Assembly (NCBI GenBank): GCA_900110395.1
Contig: FODP01000014.1
Span: 62,001-126,000 of the forward strand
Origin: Rhodospirillales bacterium URHD0017
GTDB lineage: Bacteria; Pseudomonadota; Alphaproteobacteria; Reyranellales; Reyranellaceae
Length of the DNA stretch: 64,000 bases
Direction of reading: 5' to 3'
Shown: in pieces, positions 40,644 through 49,265 of the stretch
Position numbering within the stretch: the first letter of the stretch is position 1
Layout of the letters: the number at the start of each line of letters is the position of its first letter
Program-made: the position numbers and the translations under genes
The notes under the pieces: model-generated
What the model was told of the DNA's origin: nothing
Databases searched by the model: none
The model's input: only the letters and a program-made list of their open reading frames with translations

Positions 40644-41540
40644 TCACGGCAAGGAAACCAGGGCCCGCTCCTGGGCCCGGACACGCTCGCGGTGCAGGAT
40701 ATAGAGGCCCGAGCCGATCACCAGCGGCAGGCCGAACCATACCGTCCATGAGGGCTCCTCCTTGAACCAGAGGTAGCCGAACAGGACGGCGAGCACGATC
40801 GAGGTGTAGTCGAAGGGCGCCAGCGCCGCGGTCGGCGCCAGCCGCCAGGCGCGGGTGTTGAGGATCTGCGCGATCCCGCCCAAAAGGCCCATCACGATCA
40901 GCCAGACCCAGTCGATGGGCGTCGGCCACACCCAGGCGGGCACGGCGCCGACCAGCGAGGCCGCGCTGGTCGCCAGCGACAGCCAGAACAGGGCGACGAC
41001 ATCCGAATCATGCCGGCTCAGCAGCCGCAGCATCACGGTCGAGAGCGCGTAGCAGAAGGTAGCGCCCAGCACGACCAGCGACATGGCATGGATCTCCATG
41101 CCCCAGGGATCGAGCATGATCAGCACGCCCAGGAAGCCCACGACCACGGCGGTCCAGCGCCGCCAGCCGACCGGCTCGCCGAGCATGGGCACCGACAGCG
41201 CGACCATGAACAAGGGAGCGGCGAAGGAGATGGCATAGGCGTCGACCAGCGGCATGCGCGGGAAGACGTAGAAGAAGCCCAGCGTGCTGCCGAAGGCGAC
41301 GATGATGCGCACCGCCTGCATCCAGGGCCGATTGGGACGGACCGACCTGAGGCCGCCCGAGCGCCAGATGATGACAGCCACGGGTGCCATGGCGATGGCG
41401 CTCCTGAACAGCATGAGCTGGAAGGCGTCGTAGGTGCTGCCCAGCGCCTTCACCATGGCATCCATGGTGCCGAACAGCACCAGCGCTCCGAGCTTCAGGT
41501 AGATGCCGAAGACGGCGGCGTGTTTGGGGATGATCGACAA
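40644..41540 (-). CDS. EamA/DMT-superfamily transporter
   Basis: A 298-residue inner-membrane protein with about ten hydrophobic helices in two homologous halves, typical of EamA-type drug/metabolite exporters. The start MSIIPKHAAVFGIYLKLGAL, first-half NRPWMQAVRIIVAFGSTLGF and second-half GLLGGIAQILNTRAWRLAPT segments fit the family. Members export amino acids, nucleotides or drugs; the substrate here is unknown. It is divergent from the CHASE2 cyclase gene. Confidence 0.87.
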   Translation of the reverse strand: MSIIPKHAAVFGIYLKLGALVLFGTMDAMVKALGSTYDAFQLMLFRSAIAMAPVAVIIWRSGGLRSVRPNRPWMQAVRIIVAFGSTLGFFYVFPRMPLVDAYAISFAAPLFMVALSVPMLGEPVGWRRWTAVVVGFLGVLIMLDPWGMEIHAMSLVVLGATFCYALSTVMLRLLSRHDSDVVALFWLSLATSAASLVGAVPAWVWPTPIDWVWLIVMGLLGGIAQILNTRAWRLAPTAALAPFDYTSIVLAVLFGYLWFKEEPSWTVWFGLPLVIGSGLYILHRERVRAQERALVSLP

Positions 41541-41585
41541 GGTGCGCTATTAGTAAGGTGACGGGTGCAGGGGGACCACCGCCGA

Positions 41586-43832
41586 ATGCGCATGAGATGG
41601 TTGTTTGGCCGGGGCAATGTACGCGCGCCGTGGATCGTCGCCATCCTCGTGCTGATCAATGCGCTGTTGCTGCGCGCCATCGATCCGCCGGAGCTGTCGC
41701 GCCTGCGCGACCTCGCCTTCGACAGCTATCAGCGGCTGAAGCCGCGCATCTACAATCCCACCGTGCCGGTGCGCATCGTCGATATCGACGAGGAGGCGCT
41801 GGCCGAGCACGGCCAGTGGCCGTGGCCGCGCACCATCGTGGCCCGCCTGGTCGACAAGCTCACCGAGCAGGGCGCCGCGGTGATCGCCTTCGACGTGGTA
41901 TTCGCCGAGCCCGACCGCTCGTCGCTCAGCCGAATGGTGCGCGATCTCGTGGCCTACACCGACCCCGAGACGGTGCAGAAGCTCGCAGCGGCGGTGCAGG
42001 ACAACGACCAGGTCCTGGCCGACGCCATGGCGCACTCGCGCGTCGTCCTGGGCTTCGGTTTCGACCTCAAGGGCAGTCAGATACCGCCCAAGCGTCATCA
42101 CGGCATGGCCTTCGCCGGCGACAGCCCGTTGCAGTTCCTGCCGGTGCAGCAAGGCACGGTGAAGGCCATTCCGATCCTGGAGGCGGCCGCCAAGGGCAAC
42201 GGCAGCGTCAACACCGACCTGGAAACCGTGGTGATCCGCCGCGTGCCCTTGCTGTTCCGCCTGGCCGGGACGGACGGCGTCTTTCCCACGCTCTCGATAG
42301 AGGCCATGCGGGTGGCGCAAGGCGCCAACAGCTACGTGATCAAGTCGTCCGGCGCCAACCTCGAAGAGTCGTTCGGCACCAGGAGCGGCATTGTCGCCGT
42401 CAAGACCGGTGATTTGCAGGTCAAGACGGACGCGCGCGGCCGCATGATCCTCTACGACACCGGCCATCGCAGCGAGCGCTACGTCTCGGCGGCGGCCGTG
42501 CTGAAAGGAACGGCGCCGGCCGACAAGATCGACGGCCAGATCGTCTTCATCGGCACCAGTGCGATCGGGCTGAAGGACATGCGCAGCACGCCGGTCGACA
42601 GCGCCGTGCCTGGTGTCGAGGTCCATGCCCAGCTTGCCGAGCAGATGCTGACGCAGGATTTCCTCGCCCGGCCGGATTTCGCCGACGGCGCGGAGTTCCT
42701 CTATCTCGGGCTTATCGGCCTGCTGTTCGTGCTGCTGCTGCCGCGCCTGTCGGCTGGCCGCATGGCGGTCGTCGCGGCGAGCTTCATCGGCATCGGCCTT
42801 GTCGTGCCTTGGCTCGCCTTCTCGGAATACGACCTGCTGTTCGATCCGATCTATCCGCCGGTGACCCTGGCCGCGATCTACGTCAGCGGCACGGCGCTCG
42901 CCTTCATGCGCACCGAGCGCGAGCGCGCGGCGATCCGCGGCGCCTTTGGCCTCTACCTGTCGCCCGACGTGGTCGAGCAGGTCGCCCGCCATCCCGAGCT
43001 GCTGCAGCTCGGCGGCGAGCAGCGCGAGATCACCGTGATGTTCACCGACGTGCGCGGCTTCACGCGGATCTCCGAGCAGTTCGATCCGCAGGGCCTGACG
43101 CGATTCATGAACCGCTTCCTGACGCCGTTGACCGATCTGGTGATGAGCCACAAGGGCACCATCGACAAGTACATGGGCGACGCGATCATGGCGTTCTGGA
43201 ATGCGCCGCTCGCCGTGGAAGGACACGCAGCGCGCGCCTGCGATACCGCGCTCGCCATGCAGGCGCATCTACGCGAGCTCAACGAGGAACTGCGGGTCGA
43301 GGCCGAGGCGGCCGGGCGCGAGCACATCCCGGTGGCCATCGGCATCGGTCTCAATACCGGGCACGCCTCGGTGGGCAATTTCGGCTCGGCGCAGCGCCTG
43401 ACCTACTCCTGCCTGGGCAATGACGTGAACCTCGCTTCGCGCCTGGAAGGGCAGTGCAAGACCTACCGGGTCGGCATCATCGTCGGCGACAAGACCCGCG
43501 AGCAGGCGCCGGGCTACGCCATACTTGAACTCGATCTCGTCATGCTGAAGGGCAAGACGGAGCCCGAGCGTGCCCACGCGCTGTTGGGCGGCGTTGCCAT
43601 GGCCGCGACGCCCGCCTATCAGAAGTTGGTGCGGCGGCAGGCGGAGTTCCTGGCGCAGTACCGGGCGGGTGGCTTCGCCGAGGCGCTGGAGCTCATTCCG
43701 GCCTGCCAGGCGGCGGCGGATGCGCTCGGCTGGAACCAGGGATATTACGAGATCATGCGTGCGCGCGTTGACGGCCTGATCGACGACTCGCCGCCCGATT
43801 GGACGGGAGTGTATGTCGCCAAGGAAAAGTGA
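41586..43832 (+). CDS. Membrane adenylate/guanylate cyclase with CHASE2 sensor
   Basis: A protein of about 748 residues. A first transmembrane helix (IVAILVLINALLLRAI) is followed by a periplasmic CHASE2-like domain (VPVRIVDIDEEALAEHGQWP, GAAVIAFDVVFAEPDRSS, VFIGTSAIGLKDMRSTPVD). Further helices (LYLGLIGLLFVLLLPRLSAG) come next, then a class III cyclase: EITVMFTDVRGFTRISEQFD, KYMGDAIMAFWNAPL, TGHASVGNFGS, LGNDVNLASRLEGQCKTY. The metal Asp and base-recognition elements look intact, so it is probably active and makes cAMP or cGMP. ATG 41586 has a GGGGGA site 10 bases upstream. Its 3' end overlaps the next gene by 20 bases. Confidence 0.9.
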   Translation: MRMRWLFGRGNVRAPWIVAILVLINALLLRAIDPPELSRLRDLAFDSYQRLKPRIYNPTVPVRIVDIDEEALAEHGQWPWPRTIVARLVDKLTEQGAAVIAFDVVFAEPDRSSLSRMVRDLVAYTDPETVQKLAAAVQDNDQVLADAMAHSRVVLGFGFDLKGSQIPPKRHHGMAFAGDSPLQFLPVQQGTVKAIPILEAAAKGNGSVNTDLETVVIRRVPLLFRLAGTDGVFPTLSIEAMRVAQGANSYVIKSSGANLEESFGTRSGIVAVKTGDLQVKTDARGRMILYDTGHRSERYVSAAAVLKGTAPADKIDGQIVFIGTSAIGLKDMRSTPVDSAVPGVEVHAQLAEQMLTQDFLARPDFADGAEFLYLGLIGLLFVLLLPRLSAGRMAVVAASFIGIGLVVPWLAFSEYDLLFDPIYPPVTLAAIYVSGTALAFMRTERERAAIRGAFGLYLSPDVVEQVARHPELLQLGGEQREITVMFTDVRGFTRISEQFDPQGLTRFMNRFLTPLTDLVMSHKGTIDKYMGDAIMAFWNAPLAVEGHAARACDTALAMQAHLRELNEELRVEAEAAGREHIPVAIGIGLNTGHASVGNFGSAQRLTYSCLGNDVNLASRLEGQCKTYRVGIIVGDKTREQAPGYAILELDLVMLKGKTEPERAHALLGGVAMAATPAYQKLVRRQAEFLAQYRAGGFAEALELIPACQAAADALGWNQGYYEIMRARVDGLIDDSPPDWTGVYVAKEK

Positions 43833-44724
43833 TGCCGAGCGGATCGCCGCCATCGAAGCGCTGGTCTGCCGCGACGTCGGCCGCAAGACGGCGGAGCTGA
43901 TCGCCGCAAGCGCCGGCGAGCTGGCCGCTGCGGCGCGGTCGCTGGCCGGCGCCGCGAGCGTCGGCCTGATCACCGGCTTCTTCGTGCCGCGCGGCGAAGT
44001 CGCCGCCCCCGAGACCGACGGTCCGGTCGGCACGGCTTTGCTTGCGGCCGCGCTGGCGGCCTGTGGCGTGCCGACGCGCATTGCGGTGGATACACCCTGT
44101 GCTGCCGCGGTGCGTGCGGCGGTCGACGCCGCCGGCGGCGGCGTGGCTGTCGACGAAGTTGGCATCGATGAAGGCCTCGATCGGCTGATCGCCGAATGGC
44201 GTAGAACGGGTGTCAGCCATGCCGTTGCCATCGAGCGCTGTGGCCGCAGTGCCGACGGCCGTCCACGCAACATGCGCGGCGTCGACGTATCACCCTGGAC
44301 CGCACCGCTCGACGACCTTTTCCTGGCGGGCCCATGGACCAAGCTCGCTGTCGGCGACGGCGGCAATGAGATCGGCATGGGAAAGCTGCCGCCCGGCCTG
44401 ATCGGCCGCACCGTGCCGAACGGCGAGAAGATCGCCTGCGTCACGTCGTGCGACCAGCTCGTCGTCGCCGGTGTGTCCAATTGGGGGGCCTACGGGCTGA
44501 TGGCAGCGCTTGCTGTCGCGCGGCCGGATTGGGCGGCAAAGATCGCGACGTTCCTGACGGCGGAATGCGACCTCGCGTTGACGCGGGCGACCGTCGACAA
44601 GGCGGGCGCCGTCGATGGCGTGACGGCAAAGCGCGAGGCCACCGTCGATGGCTTCGGGCCCGAGATCCATGGCCCGCTGATCGACAAGCTTGGTCGCATT
44701 GCACGGGGAGAGGCAGCGGACTAG
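43813..44724 (+). CDS. D-glutamate cyclase-like protein (DUF4392)
   Basis: A 303-residue soluble protein that resembles the C-terminal D-glutamate cyclase domain (DGLUCY-type, Pfam DUF4392), which converts D-glutamate to 5-oxo-D-proline. Recognisable blocks are GLITGFFVPRGEVAAPETDG, AIERCGRSADGRPRNMRG, KLAVGDGGNEIGMGKLPPGL and CDQLVVAGVSNWGAYGL. ATG 43813 overlaps the cyclase 3' end by 20 bases and has GGGAG nearby, so it is translationally coupled to the CHASE2 protein. It may serve D-glutamate turnover; a pyroglutamyl peptidase gene lies 15 kb further on but not in the same operon. Confidence 0.75.
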   Translation: MSPRKSDAERIAAIEALVCRDVGRKTAELIAASAGELAAAARSLAGAASVGLITGFFVPRGEVAAPETDGPVGTALLAAALAACGVPTRIAVDTPCAAAVRAAVDAAGGGVAVDEVGIDEGLDRLIAEWRRTGVSHAVAIERCGRSADGRPRNMRGVDVSPWTAPLDDLFLAGPWTKLAVGDGGNEIGMGKLPPGLIGRTVPNGEKIACVTSCDQLVVAGVSNWGAYGLMAALAVARPDWAAKIATFLTAECDLALTRATVDKAGAVDGVTAKREATVDGFGPEIHGPLIDKLGRIARGEAAD

Positions 44725-44736
44725 TTTCCCCGCGCC

Positions 44737-45903
44737 ATGGAAAATCCCTACGCCCCGACCCATCCTGAAATCCGCGATGCGGTCCGCCAGCTCTGCCTGA
44801 AATTCGACGGCACCTACTGGCGCAAGCTCGATCGCGACCGCGGCTATCCGACGGAGTTCGTGGCCGCGCTGACCGAGGCCGGCTGGCTCGCGATCCTGAT
44901 CCCCGAGGAGTATGGCGGCTCGGGGCTCGGCATCTCGGCCGCGGCGGCGGTGCTCGAGGAAGTACAGCGCGCCGGCTGCAATGGTGCGGCCTGCCATGCC
45001 CAGATGTACATCATGGGCACGCTGCTGCGGCACGGCAGCAAGGAGCAGAAGGAACGCTACCTGCCCAAGATCGCGAGCGGTGAGCTGCGCCTGCAGGCGT
45101 TCGGCGTCACCGAGCCGACCAGCGGCACCGACACGCTGGCGCTGCGCACGATGGCGGTGAAGAAGGACAACAGCACCTACGTCGTCAACGGCCAAAAGGT
45201 GTGGACCAGCCGGGCCGAGCATTCCGATCTGATGCTGCTGCTCGCCCGCACCACGCCGCGCGAGCAGGCCAAGAAGCGCACCGAGGGCCTGTCGGTCTTC
45301 CTGGTCGACATGCGCGAGACCCTGGGCAAGGGCCTCACCGTGCGGCCGATCCGCACTATGATGAACCACAACAGCACCGAAGTGTTCTTCGACAACATGG
45401 AAGTGCCGGCCGAGAACCTGATAGGCGAGGAGGGGCAGGGCTTCCGCTACATCCTGAGCGGCATGAACGCCGAGCGCGTGCTGATCGCCGCCGAGACCAT
45501 CGGCGATTCACGCTGGTTCATCGAGAAGGCGACCGACTACGCCAAGGAGCGCAAGCTGTTCGGCCGCGCCATCGGCCAGAACCAGGGCGTGCAGTTCCCG
45601 ATCGCCCGCGCCTATGCCCAGACCGAGGCGGCCGACCTGATGGTGCGCAAGGCGGCCACGCTCTACGAGGCGGGCCTGCCCTGCGGCGCGGAGGCCAACA
45701 TGGCCAAGATGCTGGGCTCGGAGGCGGCGTGGGCCGCCGCCGACATGTGCGTGCAGACCCATGGCGGCTTCGGCTTCGCCGAGGAATACGACATCGAGCG
45801 CAAGTTCCGCGAGACGCGCCTCTACATGGTGGCGCCGATCTCGACCAACATGATCCTGAACTTCATCTCCGAGCACGTGCTCGACCTGCCGCGGTCGTAC
45901 TGA
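44737..45903 (+). CDS. Acyl-CoA dehydrogenase
   Basis: A 388-residue FAD-dependent acyl-CoA dehydrogenase that introduces the alpha-beta double bond. Signature blocks: AFGVTEPTSGTDTLALRTMA, VVNGQKVWTSRAEHSDLMLL (FAD and base regions), and a C-terminal QTHGGFGFAEEYDIERKFR with RKLFGRAIGQNQGVQF. The length is normal and no key segment is missing. It starts 12 bases after the D-glutamate cyclase-like gene. Substrate class not determinable. Confidence 0.93.
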   Translation: MENPYAPTHPEIRDAVRQLCLKFDGTYWRKLDRDRGYPTEFVAALTEAGWLAILIPEEYGGSGLGISAAAAVLEEVQRAGCNGAACHAQMYIMGTLLRHGSKEQKERYLPKIASGELRLQAFGVTEPTSGTDTLALRTMAVKKDNSTYVVNGQKVWTSRAEHSDLMLLLARTTPREQAKKRTEGLSVFLVDMRETLGKGLTVRPIRTMMNHNSTEVFFDNMEVPAENLIGEEGQGFRYILSGMNAERVLIAAETIGDSRWFIEKATDYAKERKLFGRAIGQNQGVQFPIARAYAQTEAADLMVRKAATLYEAGLPCGAEANMAKMLGSEAAWAAADMCVQTHGGFGFAEEYDIERKFRETRLYMVAPISTNMILNFISEHVLDLPRSY

Positions 45904-45909
45904 TCTTCC

Positions 45910-45976
45910 CGGACCGCGGGCCTCCAGGCGCGCTCCCGGCAAAGACATGAGCGGACCTGGAGGTCCGAGCTCCGCT
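45910..45976. repeat. Palindromic intergenic repeat, copy related to 53229 element
   Basis: The sequence GCGGGCCTCCAGGCGCGCTC (45916-45935) followed by GAGCGGACCTGGAGGTCCGAGC echoes the GGACCTCCAGGTCC and GGGCCTGGAGGCCC modules of the composite repeat at 53229-53364. It lies between the acyl-CoA dehydrogenase and the Rieske gene, whose stops converge. Confidence 0.55.
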
Positions 45977-47097
45977 TATACCGGCGACTGTCCATTCAGC
46001 GCCCGCACGATCATCTTCTGGAACTGGATCGCGAGCTGCTCGCTCTTGGTGAGGAACTGGCCGCGGTCGGGCAAGCCACCCACCAGCCCGTGCTGCACGG
46101 AGTCGGTCAGGTCGTCGTCTTCTTTCGCGACCTGCAGGTTGAAGGCGATCAGCGATTGCGCGAAGCCCTCGTCGACGCCCGGTCCGAAGTACTGCTCCGA
46201 GAAGCCGCGCGTCGCAGTCGGGCCGTCCGGCAGCCACACGTCGACCGACAGGTTGGGAAAGCCCGGGTTGATGTTGATGGTGAGGTTCGGCCACAGGAAA
46301 TGGTACTGCGACTCCGCGACGTCGCCCTTCACGTCGTAGAGCTCGACCTTGCTCTTGCCCTCGAGGGCGGCGGGCCGCACGCGCCCGGCCTGACTCGAGA
46401 ACCAGCCGTGCGAGGCGAGCGTGTAGACATCGGGCCGGACATCGATTGCCGCGCTGAAACCCGGATGGGCGACCGCGCAGTGGTAGCATTCGAGGTAGTT
46501 CTCAAGCATCGCCTTCCAGTTGGCGCGCGCTTTCCAGTCGCCGCGGCTGTGCAGCGTGAGGGTATCGAGCGCCACGCCGCTCTTGGCGATGATGTCGAGG
46601 ATCGGCCCATAGCACTCCTTTGCCGTGGGCGCGGTGGCATCGAGATTGACGAACACGAAAGGCCCGAGCGCCTCGGCGCGGATCGGCAGCAGCGGAAAGT
46701 CTTCCAGCTTGAAGTTCGGTTCGCTGTTCGACCGCGGCGCGCGCCGCAGCCCGCCCGCGAGATCGTAAGTCCAGGCGTGATAGCCGCACTGCATCAGCGT
46801 GGCGTTGCCGCGGCCCTTCATGACCTGGTGGCGGCGATGGCGGCAGACATTGACGAAGCCGGCCAAGCCCTTGTCGTTGCGCACGACCACCACCGGCACG
46901 TTGCCGGCGTAGCCCGTCACGTAGTCGCCGACCTGCGCGAGCTCGGCTGCCGGCCCGACATAGTTCCAGCTCTTGCGGAAGACCTGCTGCATCTCCTGAT
47001 CGAGAATCGACGGATCGGTGTACCAGCGCGCCGGCAGCGATTCGCCGCGGTCGAGCGCGCCGAGCAGGTCGGCGCAGGTTTCATTGGGCTGAGTCAT
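45976..47097 (-). CDS. Rieske ring-hydroxylating oxygenase, large subunit
   Basis: A 373-residue Rieske non-haem iron oxygenase alpha subunit. The [2Fe-2S] ligands are in VCRHRRHQVM and MQCGYHAWTYDL (CxH...CxxH). The mononuclear iron ligands are in the YLECYHCAVAHPGFSAAID and later acidic region, as in the family. It is expected to dihydroxylate or demethylate an aromatic or quaternary amine substrate with an unlinked reductase. No small subunit or reductase is next to it. It lies alone on the minus strand before the exoD cluster. Confidence 0.9.
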   Translation of the reverse strand: MTQPNETCADLLGALDRGESLPARWYTDPSILDQEMQQVFRKSWNYVGPAAELAQVGDYVTGYAGNVPVVVVRNDKGLAGFVNVCRHRRHQVMKGRGNATLMQCGYHAWTYDLAGGLRRAPRSNSEPNFKLEDFPLLPIRAEALGPFVFVNLDATAPTAKECYGPILDIIAKSGVALDTLTLHSRGDWKARANWKAMLENYLECYHCAVAHPGFSAAIDVRPDVYTLASHGWFSSQAGRVRPAALEGKSKVELYDVKGDVAESQYHFLWPNLTININPGFPNLSVDVWLPDGPTATRGFSEQYFGPGVDEGFAQSLIAFNLQVAKEDDDLTDSVQHGLVGGLPDRGQFLTKSEQLAIQFQKMIVRALNGQSPV

Positions 47098-47107
47098 GCC
47101 GGTGATC

Positions 47108-47734
47108 CTAGTCGAACAGGGCGTGCTTTATTGTGGCAACCACCGCCATGACCGCGGCGTGGCCGATCATCAGCAAGAACATTGTCCAAGCGGCCGTGAG
47201 AGCGCTCAGCATCCAGCCGAGCAAGGCCATGACGCCGTCATCTTCGATCAAGGCCAGACAGAAGAACATGATCGCCCACGCCGGCAACAGATTGTCGAAC
47301 GGGATCGGCAACGCCAGGATCACGATGTTCGATGCCCAGGCCACGAGCAGGGCGCGCCTCGGCATGCCGTTGACCCACCACTCGTGCCGGGCGTGAACGG
47401 TGTTCTCCAGCCATCGGATGAAACCGCGTGCGCGGCCAAGGAAGCTCTGTAGTTTGCCGCGATGGATGCCGCGTCGGCCGACCAGCGCGGGCAGCTTCGG
47501 CACCTCGCGGCCGGCGAAGAACTGCACCAGCAGGAAGACCATCGGCAGGCCCGTTATGCTGGAGAGCCAAGGGATTCCCGTCGGGATGCAGTTCGGTATG
47601 TTGAGGGCTGCGATCGCGAAGGCGTAGGAACGCCCGTGCAGGCCGCCCAAAAACTCGTCGAGAGTGAGTAACGACTGTCGATCGCCCGCAAAGAGCTCCT
47701 CGAGCGTCTGCAGAAGACCGAAATTGTCCTTCAT
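47108..47734 (-). CDS. exoD: ExoD-family membrane protein
   Basis: A 208-residue membrane protein with several helices. ATG 47734 overlaps the stop of the CitE-like gene (ATGA). Its hydrophobic segments and the phrase LNIPNCIPTGIPWLSSITGL match ExoD, which is linked to exopolysaccharide production and symbiotic invasion in Sinorhizobium. The ORF is open upstream in the same frame but without a supported start. Function in a non-symbiont is unclear. Confidence 0.8.
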   Translation of the reverse strand: MKDNFGLLQTLEELFAGDRQSLLTLDEFLGGLHGRSYAFAIAALNIPNCIPTGIPWLSSITGLPMVFLLVQFFAGREVPKLPALVGRRGIHRGKLQSFLGRARGFIRWLENTVHARHEWWVNGMPRRALLVAWASNIVILALPIPFDNLLPAWAIMFFCLALIEDDGVMALLGWMLSALTAAWTMFLLMIGHAAVMAVVATIKHALFD

Positions 47735-48594
47735 CCACCCATCCGGCCGAGAAGCCGACGCGCCAGGGTCAGGTGCGGCTTGTCCAGCATCTTGCCGTCG
47801 AGCGTCAGCACCCCGGAGCCGGGATTGCTCTCGAACGTCTCGACGACACGCTTCGCCCAATCGACTTCCTGCGCGGTCGGCGTGAAGACCTCGTGGATGA
47901 TCGCCACCTGGTCGGGATGGATGGCGATCTTGCCGCCATAGCCCATGCGTCGCGCGTCGGTCGCCTCGGCGCGCAGGCCGGCGACATTCTTGATGTCGGG
48001 ATAGACCGTGTCGTAGGCCGTGATGCCAGCCGCCACCGACGCCATCAGGTTGACGGTGCGCGCCAGTCTGAACGTGTCGTCGTATTCGCCGGGCGACGGG
48101 CCCTTGGCCAGCGCGCCGAGGTCGGCCATCAGGTCCTCGCCGCCCCACGAGTGGCCGATCAACCGTGCGTGCCTGGCGGGCGCTGCCGTCAGCGCGAGGA
48201 CAGCGGCCGCGCTTTCGGTGGCGATGGTCAGGATCTTCGTGGTGCCGGCCTCGATGCCTTCGCGAGCCTCAAGGGCGTCGAGGTATGTCGCAAGCAGGTC
48301 GACGTTGGCCTGGCCGATGCACTTGGGGAATACGATGCCGTCGGGGCGGCCCTGCATGACGACGGCGAGATCGCCCAGGGTCAGGCCGGTGTCGAGTGCA
48401 TTGACACGGACGTAGAGCTTGGGCCCGGCGCGATTGGCGGACCTGAGATAGGCCAGCACCATGTCGCGGGCGATCATCTTGCGGTCGGTCGCCACCGAAT
48501 CTTCGAGATCGAGGATCAGCCCGTCAGGCCCAGACGAGGGACCCTTGGCAAGCTTGCGCTCGGAATCACCGGGAACGAACAGGAACGAACGCAT
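47731..48594 (-). CDS. HpcH/HpaI-type CoA lyase, citrate lyase beta-like (CitE family)
   Basis: A 287-residue TIM-barrel lyase of the CitE/malyl-CoA lyase family. Blocks seen: RSFLFVPGDSERKLAKGPSS, LDLEDSVATDRKMIARDMV (metal-site Glu), LYVRVNALDTG (substrate Arg), LTIATESAAAVLAL and AIHPDQVAIIHEVF. It likely cleaves or forms malyl-CoA or methylmalyl-CoA. Together with the MaoC-type dehydratase just upstream (48694-49161) it suggests a mesaconyl/methylmalyl-CoA step, but the intervening repeat and absence of other pathway genes make this tentative. It is translationally coupled to exoD. Confidence 0.88.
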   Translation of the reverse strand: MRSFLFVPGDSERKLAKGPSSGPDGLILDLEDSVATDRKMIARDMVLAYLRSANRAGPKLYVRVNALDTGLTLGDLAVVMQGRPDGIVFPKCIGQANVDLLATYLDALEAREGIEAGTTKILTIATESAAAVLALTAAPARHARLIGHSWGGEDLMADLGALAKGPSPGEYDDTFRLARTVNLMASVAAGITAYDTVYPDIKNVAGLRAEATDARRMGYGGKIAIHPDQVAIIHEVFTPTAQEVDWAKRVVETFESNPGSGVLTLDGKMLDKPHLTLARRLLGRMGG

Positions 48595-48611
48595 TGGTAC
48601 TCCTAGGTCTC

Positions 48612-48684
48612 GCTGTCATCCCCAGCGAAGCGAGGGACCTCTAAGGCCGCAGTAAAGGTCCCTCGCTTCGCTCGGGATGACAGC
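48612..48684. repeat. Palindromic intergenic repeat, copy 2
   Basis: Near-perfect inverted repeat: GCTGTCATCCCCAGCGAAGC (from 48612) continues GAGGGACCT and faces AGGTCCCTCGCTTCGCTCGG with GATGACAGC ending at 48684; a single Cs/G mismatch near the centre of the arm. It can form a 29-bp hairpin. It lies between the CitE-like and MaoC genes. The GTCATCCC core is shared with the elements at 37025 and 51226. Confidence 0.8.
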
Positions 48685-48693
48685 TTGTCTGTG

Positions 48694-49161
48694 TCAGGCA
48701 TTGAACGTCGCCTTTGGCTTCTTGCGCATCAGCGCCTGGCGCGTGCATTGCGCGACGGTCTCGCCGCGCTGGTTGATGGCGACGTGGCCAAACTCGACGA
48801 TGCCGGCGTCGGGCCGCGACTTGCTCTCGCGCAGGCTGAGCACCGTGGTCTTAACGTGCAGCGTGTCGCCGTGGAAAACCGGCTTGGGGAACTTCACGTC
48901 GGTCATGCCGAGATTGGCGACGGTGGTGCCGAGCGTCGTGTCGTTCACGGTGATGCCGATCATCAGGCCCAAAGTGAACAGGCTGTTGACGATACGCTGG
49001 CCGAACTCGGTCTTGGAGGCGAACTCCTCGTCGAGGTGCAGGGGCTGCACGTTCATGGTCAGCGAGCTGTACAGCACGTTGTCCATCTCGGTGACCGTGC
49101 GCGTCCAGGCATGGTCGAACACCCGGCCAACCGTGAATTCCTCGTAATAGAGCCCCGCCAT
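48694..49161 (-). CDS. MaoC-family (hotdog fold) acyl-CoA dehydratase
   Basis: A 155-residue MaoC-like hydratase. ATG 49161 (MAGLYYEEFTVGRVFDHAWT) has GGGGAGG upstream; a further in-frame start at 49179 is weaker. The catalytic hydratase motif is the QPLHLDEEFASKTEFGQRIV block with the Asp-His pair. Family members hydrate enoyl-CoA or (for Mch) mesaconyl-CoA. It sits upstream of the CitE-like lyase across the repeat, so a shared CoA-branch route is possible. Confidence 0.86.
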   Translation of the reverse strand: MAGLYYEEFTVGRVFDHAWTRTVTEMDNVLYSSLTMNVQPLHLDEEFASKTEFGQRIVNSLFTLGLMIGITVNDTTLGTTVANLGMTDVKFPKPVFHGDTLHVKTTVLSLRESKSRPDAGIVEFGHVAINQRGETVAQCTRQALMRKKPKATFNA

Positions 49162-49265
49162 CTTCCTCCCCGCGAACAAGCCCTTCTAGCACGGATGGAC
49201 GCTGCCCGGCCCATCATCGTATCAATGCGGCCACAGGACGAAACACCGACGACGGAGCGGAACCG

